A stretch of 5,027 nt of DNA. Source: JBQCHF01 sp051953655. Its GTDB lineage: Bacteria; Actinomycetota; Actinomycetes; Motilibacterales; Motilibacteraceae. Below the pieces are notes generated by a model, which was not told where the DNA came from, searched no databases, and worked only from the letters and a program-made list of their open reading frames with translations. Where the stretch lies: NCBI GenBank assembly GCA_051953655.1, contig JBQCIO010000179.1, forward strand, positions 1 through 5,027. The letters run 5' to 3'. Below, in pieces: positions 1 through 5,027 of the stretch. How positions within the stretch are numbered: position 1 is the stretch's first letter; every line of letters starts with the position of its first letter. The translations under genes were made by a program, and so were the position numbers.

Positions 1-13
1 TCGGTCCCCACCG

Positions 14-36
14 CGGGGGGGTTCCTCCCCCGTTTT
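14..36 (+). terminator. Possible intrinsic terminator at left edge
   Basis: On the plus strand CGGGGG (14-19) can pair with CCCCCG (27-32) around a 7-nt loop, and TTTT (33-36) follows directly. This is the form of a short rho-independent terminator for a rightward gene lying left of the window, which would converge on fdhA. The U-run is short and the G-run allows register shifts. The minus strand has no T-run here, so it is not an obvious fdhA terminator. No gene is visible in 1-77. A second perfect stem, CCGCC/GGCGG at 41-53, has no T-run on either side. Confidence 0.35.
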
Positions 37-77
37 GTCGCCGCCCCCGGCGGTAACTCCGGGGCCCGGCGACGTCG

Positions 78-1307
78 TCAGGCGGCCGAGCCGGCCCCGA
101 TGACACCGTTCGGGTCGAGCACGTACTTCTTGGCCGCGCCCTGGTCGAAGTCGGCGTAGCCCTGCGGCGCCTGGTCGATCGGGATCACCGTGGCGTTCAC
201 ATTCTTCGCGATCGAGACCCGGTCGTGCAGGATCGCCATCATCAGCTGGCGGTTGTAGCGCATCACCGGGCACTGGCCGGTCATGAACGAGTGCGACTTG
301 GCCCAGCCCAGGCCGATCCGGATGGACAGCGATCCCTGCTGCGCCGCCTCGTCGGAGGCGCCCGGGTCGCCGGTGACGTAGAGACCGGGGATGCCGATGC
401 CGCCGCCGGCGCGGGTGATGTCCATCATCGAGTTGAGGACGGTGGCCGGCTGCTCGGTCTGCGCGCTGTCTCCGTGGCCGCGGGCCTCGAAGCCGACGGC
501 GTCCACCCCGCAGTCCACCTCGGGCACGCCGAGGATCTGCTCGATCTGGTCCTTGGGGTCGCCCTTGGAGACGTCGACGGTCTCGCAGCCGAAGCTGCGG
601 GCCTGCGCCAGCCGGTCCGCGTTGAGGTCGCCGACGATGACCGCCGCCGCGCCCAGCAGGAACGCCGACGTCGCCGCGGCCAGGCCGACCGGCCCGGCCC
701 CGGCGACGTAGACCGTCGCGCCCGGGCCGACGCCCGCGGTGACGCAGCCGTGGAAGCCGGTCGGGAAGATGTCCGAGAGCATGGTCAGGTCCCGGACCTT
801 CTCCATCGCCCGGTCCCTGTCCGGGAACTTGAGCAGGTTGAAGTCGGCGTAGGGGACCATCACGTACTGCGCCTGACCGCCGGTCCAGCCGCCCATGTCG
901 ACGTAGCCGTACGCCGAGCCGGGCCGATCCGGGTTCACCGTCAGGCAGATGCCGGTCTTGCCCTCCTTGCAGTTGCGGCAGCGGCCGCACGCGATGTTGA
1001 ACGGCACCGAGACCAGGTCGCCGACCTCGAGGAACTCGACGTCGGGCCCCTTCTCGTAGACCTCGCCGAGGATCTCGTGGCCCAGCACCAGACCCGCCGG
1101 GGCGGTGGTCCGCCCGCGCACCATGTGCTGGTCGCTGCCGCAGATGTTGGAGGCCACCACCTTGAGGATCACGCCGTGCGGCACCTTGCGGCCCGCGTTG
1201 GAGGGGTGGACCCCCGGCCCGTCCTCGAGCACCAGCCCGGGCACGTCCAGGTCCTGCACCTCGACCTTGCCCGGCCCGAGGTAGACGACTGCCTTGTTTC
1301 CTGACAC
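78..1307 (-). CDS. fdhA: Zinc-dependent, glutathione-independent formaldehyde dehydrogenase (FdhA-type)
   Basis: This 409-residue protein belongs to the zinc-containing medium-chain alcohol dehydrogenases and closely resembles Pseudomonas putida FdhA as I remember it (about 399 aa). That cytosolic enzyme oxidises formaldehyde to formate with NAD+, needs no thiol cofactor, and keeps its nucleotide tightly bound. Visible here are the catalytic zinc ligands Cys56 (NICGSD), His77 (LGHE) and Asp179 (LSDI), and the structural zinc cysteines 107, 110, 113 and 121. The Rossmann motif GAGPVG is at 203-208, with Asp227 (VGDLN) ending the second strand as expected for NAD preference. The segment around residues 24-41 is about ten residues longer than in the P. 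putida protein. The GTG start at 1307 is chosen because GGGAGG lies 5 nt upstream and homology begins at SGNKAVVYLG; the frame stays open to 1400 without family similarity. The gene is divergent from the WYL regulator. Family is secure; the substrate could be another aldehyde or alcohol, or the enzyme could act as a dismutase. Confidence 0.9.
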   Translation of the reverse strand: MSGNKAVVYLGPGKVEVQDLDVPGLVLEDGPGVHPSNAGRKVPHGVILKVVASNICGSDQHMVRGRTTAPAGLVLGHEILGEVYEKGPDVEFLEVGDLVSVPFNIACGRCRNCKEGKTGICLTVNPDRPGSAYGYVDMGGWTGGQAQYVMVPYADFNLLKFPDRDRAMEKVRDLTMLSDIFPTGFHGCVTAGVGPGATVYVAGAGPVGLAAATSAFLLGAAAVIVGDLNADRLAQARSFGCETVDVSKGDPKDQIEQILGVPEVDCGVDAVGFEARGHGDSAQTEQPATVLNSMMDITRAGGGIGIPGLYVTGDPGASDEAAQQGSLSIRIGLGWAKSHSFMTGQCPVMRYNRQLMMAILHDRVSIAKNVNATVIPIDQAPQGYADFDQGAAKKYVLDPNGVIGAGSAA

Positions 1308-1312
1308 CGGTT

Positions 1313-1318
1313 CCTCCC
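1313..1318 (-). promoter_or_regulatory. Ribosome binding site of fdhA
   Basis: GGGAGG on the minus strand, 5 nt upstream of the GTG at 1307. It fixes the start there rather than at codons farther upstream in the same open frame. Confidence 0.75.
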
Positions 1319-1321
1319 GTC

Positions 1322-1339
1322 CTCGACCACTCCGTCGAG
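1322..1339. promoter_or_regulatory. Inverted repeat just upstream of the fdhA ribosome binding site (candidate operator)
   Basis: CTCGAC (1322-1327) and GTCGAG (1334-1339) form a perfect 6-bp inverted repeat with a 6-nt spacer. It lies 15-32 bp upstream of the fdhA start. The 12-bp centre-to-centre spacing could suit a dimeric regulator, or it could be a leader hairpin. Binding by the neighbouring WYL regulator is inference only, and in GC-rich DNA such a repeat can arise by chance. Confidence 0.3.
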
Positions 1340-1415
1340 CTCGCCCCCCGGTGTGCGGGTGCACGAGGACCTGCCTAACGCAGTCGACGAGGAGCCGCAC
1401 CAGTCACCGGGCGCG

Positions 1416-1447
1416 TGCGGTTCCCGAGACCCCGGCGCTAGCGTCGG
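1416..1447 (+). promoter_or_regulatory. Weak candidate promoter of the WYL regulator with a near-palindrome over the -10
   Basis: TAGCGT (1439-1444) fits the actinobacterial -10 pattern TAnnnT. A poor -35 (TGCGGT, 1416-1421) lies 17 nt upstream. Transcription would begin near 1451, about 43 nt before the GTG start. The -10 lies within CCGGCGCTAGCGTCGG (1432-1447), which is palindromic apart from one G/T pair. A repressor bound there, perhaps the WYL protein itself, would block the promoter. The -35 is weak, so this is tentative. Confidence 0.28.
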
Positions 1448-1482
1448 TTCCGGACGACCTCCTGCCGGTTCCCTCCTCTTTC

Positions 1483-1487
1483 GGGAG
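1483..1487 (+). promoter_or_regulatory. Ribosome binding site of the WYL regulator
   Basis: GGGAG, 6 nt before the GTG at 1494. It decides the start, because the reading frame is open back to a GTG at 1353 but the extra 47 residues show no family similarity. Confidence 0.7.
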
Positions 1488-1493
1488 CTCCAC

Positions 1494-2495
1494 GTGAGCC
1501 TGCCTGCCGTCGATGCCGGGCCCACCGCCCGCGCCCTGCTCGCCCTGGAGCTGCTGCACGACCACCCGGGCATCACCGCGGACCGGCTCGGGGACCAGCT
1601 CGGGGTGTCCGAGCGGGCGGCCCGCCGCTACGTGGGGATCCTGCGCGACGCCGGCATCCCGGTGGAGTCGGTGCGCGGGCCCTACGGCGGCTACCGCATC
1701 GGGCGGGGGCTGCGGCTGCCGCCGCTCACCTTCAGCGCCACCGAGGCCCTCGGGCTGGTCATGGCGGTGCTGGACGGCCACCACGCCGCCGGCGACCCCT
1801 CCGACGTCGTGGGCGCCGCCCTCGGCAAGATCATCCGCGCACTGCCCCAGGGCGTGGCCGCGCAGGCCGAGGCGGTGCGGCGCAGCGCCGCCGCGGCGCC
1901 GGACCGAGGTGCCGCCCGGCCCGACCCGGACACCGTGACCGCCCTGGTGAAGGCCCGCTCCGAGCAGCGGACGGTGCGCATCGCCTACCGCTCCGAGGCG
2001 GGCACGGAGTGGGAGGCCGAGGTCGAGCCGTGGGCGGTCGTGGTCCGCCACGGGCGCTGGTACCTGCTGTGCCTCTCGCTGCGGGCGGACGCCCGGCGGG
2101 CCTACCGGATCGACCGGATCCGGTCGGTGCTGGCGCTCGAGGCCACCTTCCGGCCGCCGGAGGAGCTCGACCCGGTCATCGAGCTGGAGGAGCACCTCGC
2201 GGTGGGCTGGGAGCACGAGGTCGAGGTGCTCGTCGACGCCCCGCTGGAGCGGGTGCGCCGCTGCCTGCCCCGCTCGCTCGGCCGGCTCGAGGCCGTCGAC
2301 GAGACGACGACGCGGCTGGTGGCCAGCACCGGCAACCCGGCCTGGTACGCCGAGCAGCTGGCCATGGTCCCGGCCCCGTTCCGGGTGGTGGGCTCGGACG
2401 CCCTGCGCGAGGCCGTGGCGGCGCTCGGCCGGCGGCTGCTCGCCGCCGCGGGCTCGAGCCCGGCCAGCTCGACCGGTGCCGAGCCGGGACGGTAG
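1494..2495 (+). CDS. HTH/WYL-domain transcriptional regulator (YafY/DeoR-like)
   Basis: A 333-residue DNA-binding regulator of the cytoplasmic HTH-WYL family. Residues 12-70 form a winged helix-turn-helix: ITADRLGDQLGVS leads into the recognition helix SERAARRYVGIL (39-50), and the wing ends in GPYGGYRI (62-69), typical of this family. A helical linker follows (about 79-130). The WYL domain spans about 147-215, with Trp189-Tyr190-Leu191 in GRWYLLCL and the downstream YRIDRI (204-209). The C-terminal WCX-type extension is about 238-320 (EVEVLVDAPLERV onward). WYL domains are thought to sense small ligands or nucleic acid; the ligand here cannot be read from sequence. The gene is divergent from fdhA across 186 bp and 53 nt ahead of the SCO-like gene on the same strand. 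It may therefore regulate fdhA, itself or the lipoprotein gene; none of these is demonstrated. Confidence 0.88.
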   Translation: MSLPAVDAGPTARALLALELLHDHPGITADRLGDQLGVSERAARRYVGILRDAGIPVESVRGPYGGYRIGRGLRLPPLTFSATEALGLVMAVLDGHHAAGDPSDVVGAALGKIIRALPQGVAAQAEAVRRSAAAAPDRGAARPDPDTVTALVKARSEQRTVRIAYRSEAGTEWEAEVEPWAVVVRHGRWYLLCLSLRADARRAYRIDRIRSVLALEATFRPPEELDPVIELEEHLAVGWEHEVEVLVDAPLERVRRCLPRSLGRLEAVDETTTRLVASTGNPAWYAEQLAMVPAPFRVVGSDALREAVAALGRRLLAAAGSSPASSTGAEPGR

Positions 2496-2548
2496 CCGAC
2501 GGACCGGTGCACCCGGCACCGGAGCGGCGCCTCGCCCGTTGCCCGAGC

Positions 2549-3346
2549 GTGAGCAGCCCACGACGTCCACGGCCTTCCCGACCCCGGCGCGCCGCCCTCA
2601 CGGCGGTCGCCTGCCTGCTGCCGGGCCTGCTCGCCGCGTGCGGGGCAGGGTCCGCCCCGCAGAGCCGCCCGGCTCCCACCCCGGCGAAGGGGGTGACCCT
2701 CGACCAGCCGGTGCCGGCCCGGGTGGCCGACCTGCCGCTGGTGGACGCGGACGGGCGCACGTTCACGCTCGCCTCGCTGCACGGCAGGACCGTGGTGCTG
2801 GTCGACTTCCTCACCCTGTGCCAGGAGGTCTGCCCGCTCACCAGCGTCGACGTCGAGCAGGCGGCGCGGGCGCTGCGCGCCGACGGGCTCGGCGGGAAGG
2901 TGGTGTTCGTCGAGGCCACCGTGGACCCCGCGCGGGACACCGTGGCACGGCTGGCGGCCTACCGGAAGCTGTTCCCGCCGGACGCGGACTGGCGGCTGGC
3001 CACCGGGAGCCCGAAGGACCTGACGGCGCTGTGGACCTGGTTCGGCGTGGGCTACGACAGGGTGGCGGAGAAGGGAGCAGCGAAGGGCACGCCCCCGAAG
3101 GACTGGCTGACCGGCACGCCGCTCGCCTACGACGTCGAGCACCAGGACGTCGTCTGGGTGCTCGGCCCCGACGGTCACCAGCGCTGGGAGGAGAACGGCA
3201 CCCCCGACGCCCACGGGCAGGCCCCTCCGGCCACCCTGGAGCACTTCCTCAGCGACCAGGGCAGGCAGAAGCTCGCCCACCCGGGCGCGGACTCCTGGAG
3301 CGCGGACGACGTCGTGGCGGCGGTGAGGTACGTCGAGGGCAGCTAG
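2549..3346 (+). CDS. SCO1/SenC-family lipoprotein (copper chaperone or thiol-redox protein)
   Basis: A 265-residue exported protein. The N-terminus is Arg-rich (residues 5-14), followed by a hydrophobic stretch and the lipobox LAAC, predicting lipidation at Cys31 and anchoring on the outer face of the membrane. The rest is a thioredoxin-fold SCO domain: the extracytoplasmic CxxxCP motif with Cys91 and Cys95 (LCQEVCPLT), and the distal copper ligand His198 in YDVEHQD. Family members deliver copper to the CuA centre of cytochrome c oxidase or act as thiol-disulfide oxidoreductases. The LTLCQEVCP form resembles an actinobacterial subgroup whose role is less certain. The start is uncertain: GTG 2549 gives a normal lipoprotein signal but has a weak ribosome site, while GTG 2507 in frame would add 14 residues. 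The gene follows the WYL regulator by 53 nt, so co-transcription is plausible. No oxidase gene is in the window. Confidence 0.85.
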   Translation: MSSPRRPRPSRPRRAALTAVACLLPGLLAACGAGSAPQSRPAPTPAKGVTLDQPVPARVADLPLVDADGRTFTLASLHGRTVVLVDFLTLCQEVCPLTSVDVEQAARALRADGLGGKVVFVEATVDPARDTVARLAAYRKLFPPDADWRLATGSPKDLTALWTWFGVGYDRVAEKGAAKGTPPKDWLTGTPLAYDVEHQDVVWVLGPDGHQRWEENGTPDAHGQAPPATLEHFLSDQGRQKLAHPGADSWSADDVVAAVRYVEGS

Positions 3347-3351
3347 CCCCA

Positions 3352-3416
3352 CCACGCCGAAGCGTGGATCTTGATGCTCTCCCACGCTCAGGAAGGTGCA
3401 CCAGGTCTCAAGATCC
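3352..3416. repeat. Nested inverted repeats between convergent genes, probable two-way terminator
   Basis: This fills most of the 81-bp gap between the SCO-like gene and the nickel permease. CCACGC (3352-3357) pairs with GCGTGG (3362-3367) around a CGAA loop. A second CCACGC (3382-3387) could compete for the same GCGTGG. A perfect 9-bp inverted repeat, GGATCTTGA (3366-3374) and TCAAGATCC (3408-3416), encloses a 33-nt loop containing the palindrome GGTGCACC (3395-3402). No long T-run follows on either strand, so termination is inferred from position and symmetry. It could instead be a remnant of a small palindromic element. Confidence 0.5.
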
Positions 3417-3427
3417 GCCGAAGAGGG

Positions 3428-4549
3428 CTACTCCGCCGTCGCCGCGTCCCGCAGGTCGGCGCTCCACTTGTCCTCGATCTTGGCGAAGCGCCAGACGAGC
3501 AGGGCGACCACCCAGGTGAGCACGAACAGGCCGACGATGACGTAGCCGACCTGGTTCAGGTCGAGCCCGCCGATCCAGGCCAGCGGACCGGAGGTGATGT
3601 CGAGCTTGTCGGTGAGGATCGAGATGACCTCGATGCCGCCGATGATGAGCGCCACCGCCACCGAGAGGCCGGTGATGGTGATGTTGTAGTAGACCTTGCG
3701 GACCGGCTTGGAGAACGCCCAGCCGTAGGCGAAGTTCATGAAGCAGCCGTCGATGGAGTCGAGCAGGCTCATGCCGGCCGCGAACAGGATCGGCAGCGTG
3801 AGGATCGCGTACCAGGGCAGGTTGAACGCGGCCGCGCCGCCGGCGAGCACGAGCAGCGAGACCTCGGTGGCGGTGTCGAACCCGAGCCCGAACAGCAGGC
3901 CGGTCGGGTACATGTGCCAGGCCTTGCTGATGCTGCGCATCACCGGGCCCAGGATCCGGTTGATCAGCCCGCGCTTGTTCAGCTGCTCCTCGAGCGCGTC
4001 CTCGTCGTAGGCGCCGCTCTTCATCTCCCGGAAGACGCCCAGGATCTCCTTGAGCACGGCCAGGTTGATCAGGCCGATGAGCAGCAGGAACACGCCGCTG
4101 ACCAGCGTGCCGATGAGGCCGGTGGTCTGCTGCAGGCTCGAGGAGCCGTTCTCGACCTGCCCGGCCAGGGCCTTGACCCCGAGCGAGAGCAGCAGGCACA
4201 GCCCGAAGACGACGCTGGAGTGGCCCAGCGAGAACCAGAAGCCGACGGAGACCGGGCGCTTGCCGTCGGCCATCAGCTTCCGCGTGGTGTTGTCGATGGC
4301 CGCGATGTGGTCGGCGTCGAACGCGTGCCGCATGCCGAGGGCGTAGGCGGTGACGCCGAGCCCCAGGCCGAAGGCGGTGGTGCTGGTGACCATGTAGTGC
4401 TTGGGCGCGACGATCAGGCCGAGCACGCCCCAGCCCACGACGTGCAGCAGCAGCACGAAGCCGGCCATGCCGCCGATGGACAGCCACTCGTTCCGGGTCA
4501 GCCGACCCCCGGCGTGCGGGGTGGGGGCCGTCTCGAGCGTGCTCGTCAT
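3428..4549 (-). CDS. NiCoT-family nickel/cobalt permease (HoxN/HupN/NixA type)
   Basis: A 373-residue integral membrane secondary transporter that takes up Ni2+ and/or Co2+ for metalloenzymes such as urease, hydrogenase, Ni-superoxide dismutase or B12 enzymes. About eight hydrophobic helices are visible (roughly 24-46, 59-72, 103-126, 144-166, 216-235, 245-263, 289-312, 333-353). The family signature HX4DH is intact as His75-AFDA-Asp80-His81 in helix II. Also present are FSLGHSSVV (His110), LGFDTATE (222-229) and GMSLLDSIDG (259-268). A charged cytoplasmic loop lies at about 172-210. ATG 4549 is chosen: AGGAAGA lies 11 nt upstream, and the possible earlier GTG 4612 or ATG 4606 would add an Arg-rich tail and run into the operator region. 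Metal preference is not readable from sequence, but the Nur-like operator upstream favours nickel. The gene is convergent with the SCO-like gene. Confidence 0.93.
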   Translation of the reverse strand: MTSTLETAPTPHAGGRLTRNEWLSIGGMAGFVLLLHVVGWGVLGLIVAPKHYMVTSTTAFGLGLGVTAYALGMRHAFDADHIAAIDNTTRKLMADGKRPVSVGFWFSLGHSSVVFGLCLLLSLGVKALAGQVENGSSSLQQTTGLIGTLVSGVFLLLIGLINLAVLKEILGVFREMKSGAYDEDALEEQLNKRGLINRILGPVMRSISKAWHMYPTGLLFGLGFDTATEVSLLVLAGGAAAFNLPWYAILTLPILFAAGMSLLDSIDGCFMNFAYGWAFSKPVRKVYYNITITGLSVAVALIIGGIEVISILTDKLDITSGPLAWIGGLDLNQVGYVIVGLFVLTWVVALLVWRFAKIEDKWSADLRDAATAE

Positions 4550-4560
4550 GTCGGTCCGTC

Positions 4561-4567
4561 TCTTCCT
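4561..4567 (-). promoter_or_regulatory. Ribosome binding site of the nickel permease
   Basis: AGGAAGA on the minus strand, 11 nt upstream of ATG 4549. The spacing is somewhat long, but it is the best purine-rich site near any candidate start. Confidence 0.5.
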
Positions 4568-4585
4568 GCGGGTGTTCCGGGCGGC

Positions 4586-4613
4586 GGTGCAACCGTCTGC
4601 AACCATGTGCACC
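4586..4613. repeat. Three TGCA repeats at exact 10-bp spacing in the permease leader
   Basis: TGCA occurs at 4588, 4598 and 4608, the first two as TGCAACC. The outer sequences GGTGCA (4586-4591) and TGCACC (4608-4613) form a perfect 6-bp inverted repeat with a 16-nt spacer. The block lies between the proposed promoter and the start codon, so it would be in the 5' leader. The repeats resemble Nur half-sites but have a 10-bp period, unlike the 11-bp period of the main box. They could be accessory regulator sites or a leader hairpin. Confidence 0.4.
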
Positions 4614-4623
4614 GAGTGCGCTC

Positions 4624-4640
4624 TTGCAACTTACTCGCAA
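4624..4640. promoter_or_regulatory. Putative Nur box (nickel-responsive Fur-family operator)
   Basis: The sequence is TTGCAA-CTTAC-TCGCAA. It matches the Streptomyces Nur consensus as I remember it (tTGCaa-N5-ttGCAA) at all but one position. Flanking bases extend it to a perfect 6-bp inverted repeat, TCTTGC (4622-4627) and GCAAGA (4637-4642). Nur is a nickel-binding Fur-family repressor that shuts off nickel uptake genes when nickel is sufficient. The box lies 75-91 bp upstream of the nickel permease start and covers its proposed -10. No nur gene is in the window, so the regulator is inferred. Confidence 0.65.
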
Positions 4641-4655
4641 GAAGCGAACCCGCAA
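4628..4655 (-). promoter_or_regulatory. Predicted promoter of the nickel permease
   Basis: On the minus strand a -35-like TTGCGG (4650-4655) is followed after 16 nt by TAAGTT (4628-4633), which fits the TAnnnT -10 pattern. Transcription would start near 4621, giving a leader of about 70 nt. The -10 lies inside the putative Nur box, an arrangement in which bound repressor would exclude RNA polymerase. Confidence 0.5.
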
Positions 4656-4703
4656 CCGGGAAGAGGGGCGACCCCGGTACGGGAGGCTAGGCGCGGCCCC
4701 GCA

Positions 4704-4725
4704 GGCCGGCGACCCGGGACCGGCC
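4704..4725. repeat. GC-rich hairpin downstream of the MoaD-like gene
   Basis: GGCCGG (4704-4709) and CCGGCC (4720-4725) flank a 10-nt loop that itself contains CCCGGG. It lies 27-48 nt past the stop codon of the MoaD-like gene on the minus strand. It may help end that transcript before the permease promoter, but no T-run follows. A smaller stem, GGGG-CGA-CCCC, is at 4665-4675. Confidence 0.3.
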
Positions 4726-4751
4726 CGCCTCATCGCCCGTTCATCCCCCGC

Positions 4752-5027
4752 TCACCCCCCGGCCATCGCCCCCACCACCAGCAGCGGCTCCTCGCCCCGG
4801 GCCACCGCGGCCGGGAGCGGGGCGTCGACGTCGTCGTGCGAGAGGTCCTCGCCGAGGGCGAAGAAGCGGATGAAGGCGCGACGGGGCCCGCCGCCGTGGG
4901 CCCGCACCGTGCCGCGCAGCTGCGGGTGGGCGGCCTCCAGGGCGTCGAGCACAGCGCGGGTGGTGACCGGCCCGGGGGGGGGGAAGGGGACCACCCCCCC
5001 CAACAGACGGCACCCCCCGCTCTTGTG
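4752..5027 (-). CDS. MoaD/ThiS-like small protein, N-terminus incomplete
   Basis: The C-terminal part of a beta-grasp (ubiquitin-like) protein of the MoaD/ThiS superfamily. From GPVTTRAVLDALEAAHPQLRG onward it looks like an actinobacterial MoaD-like family, with RRAFIRFFALGEDLSHDD, then EEPLLVVGAMAGG at the end. The terminal Gly-Gly is the residue pair that sulfur carriers use for adenylation and thiocarboxylate formation. The reading frame has no stop up to the window edge, and the only nearby start is TTG 5001-5003. The residues before GPVTT (VVPFPPP) do not look like the expected first two beta-strands. Runs of ten G (4974-4983) and eight C (4994-5001) lie there, so an assembly indel is likely, or the start is beyond the window. 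Whether it serves molybdopterin, another sulfur pathway or something else is unknown; no E1-like partner is visible. Its stop lies 202 nt upstream of the permease ATG. Confidence 0.65.
   Translation of the reverse strand, partial: HKSGGCRLLGGVVPFPPPGPVTTRAVLDALEAAHPQLRGTVRAHGGGPRRAFIRFFALGEDLSHDDVDAPLPAAVARGEEPLLVVGAMAGG

Noticed and set aside
41..53. CCGCC-CCC-GGCGG stem downstream of fdhA as its terminator
   Set aside because: It has perfect arms, but on the minus strand it is followed by CGACAAAAC rather than a T-run. It gives no firm support for an intrinsic terminator.
225..1304. Long plus-strand open frame opposite fdhA
   Set aside because: It is antisense to a clearly recognisable dehydrogenase. 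Its His/Arg/Val/Asp-rich composition is the usual product of high-GC codon bias read on the other strand.
1308..1400. N-terminal extension of fdhA to an upstream start at 1400
   Set aside because: The extra residues have no family similarity, and a strong GGGAGG site correctly spaced before GTG 1307 marks the real start.
1404..2570. Minus-strand 388-residue frame opposite the WYL regulator
   Set aside because: It is a shadow frame with no domain similarity, and it crosses the divergent intergenic region.
4550..4612. N-terminal extension of the permease to GTG 4612 or ATG 4606
   Set aside because: It would add an Arg-rich tail atypical of the family and leave almost no leader after the predicted promoter. 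AGGAAGA precedes ATG 4549 instead.
3371..4690. Long plus-strand frame, and a minus-strand frame at 3408-4733, over the nickel permease
   Set aside because: The permease frame has intact family motifs and membrane helices. The others are low-complexity shadows that also run through the promoter region or the terminator region.
78..5027. A coordinated metal-homeostasis island (Zn enzyme, Cu-type SCO, Ni permease, MoaD-like protein)
   Set aside because: The genes lie on alternating strands with separate control regions and share no pathway visible here. Chance adjacency is the simpler reading.

Overview
The window is very GC-rich, with G or C in nearly every third codon position, GTG starts and purine-rich ribosome binding sites. 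Together with the gene families present, this points to a high-GC actinomycete (Actinomycetota). I cannot name the genus. Five protein genes are supported, one of them partial. Both ends are rich in G and C homopolymers, as seen where an assembly stops, so the window may be a whole small contig.

Layout from left to right: (1) positions 1-77 hold a hairpin followed by TTTT, a possible terminator for a rightward gene outside the window. (2) 78-1307, minus strand: a zinc-dependent dehydrogenase of the glutathione-independent formaldehyde dehydrogenase (FdhA) type. (3) 1308-1493: a divergent intergenic region with several small symmetric elements. (4) 1494-2495, plus strand: a helix-turn-helix/WYL-domain transcriptional regulator. 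(5) 2549-3346, plus strand: an exported SCO1/SenC-type lipoprotein with the CxxxC and distal His copper/redox ligands. (6) 3347-3427: a convergent intergenic region with a nested inverted-repeat structure, probably a two-way terminator. (7) 3428-4549, minus strand: a NiCoT-family (HoxN/NixA) nickel/cobalt permease. (8) 4550-4751: its control region, containing a near-consensus Nur-type nickel operator on top of a plausible -10 element. (9) 4752 to the right edge, minus strand: a small MoaD/ThiS-like protein ending in Gly-Gly, with its N-terminus missing or garbled in homopolymer runs.

The genes do not form one obvious pathway. The regulator is divergent from fdhA and may control it, itself, or the downstream SCO gene, from which it is separated by only 53 nt. 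The nickel transporter looks like an independently regulated nickel-repressed unit. I see no mobile element, CRISPR array, tRNA or rRNA, and no convincing undescribed multi-gene system. The most specific new observation is the putative Nur box/promoter and its neighbouring 10-bp-phased TGCA repeats upstream of the nickel permease.
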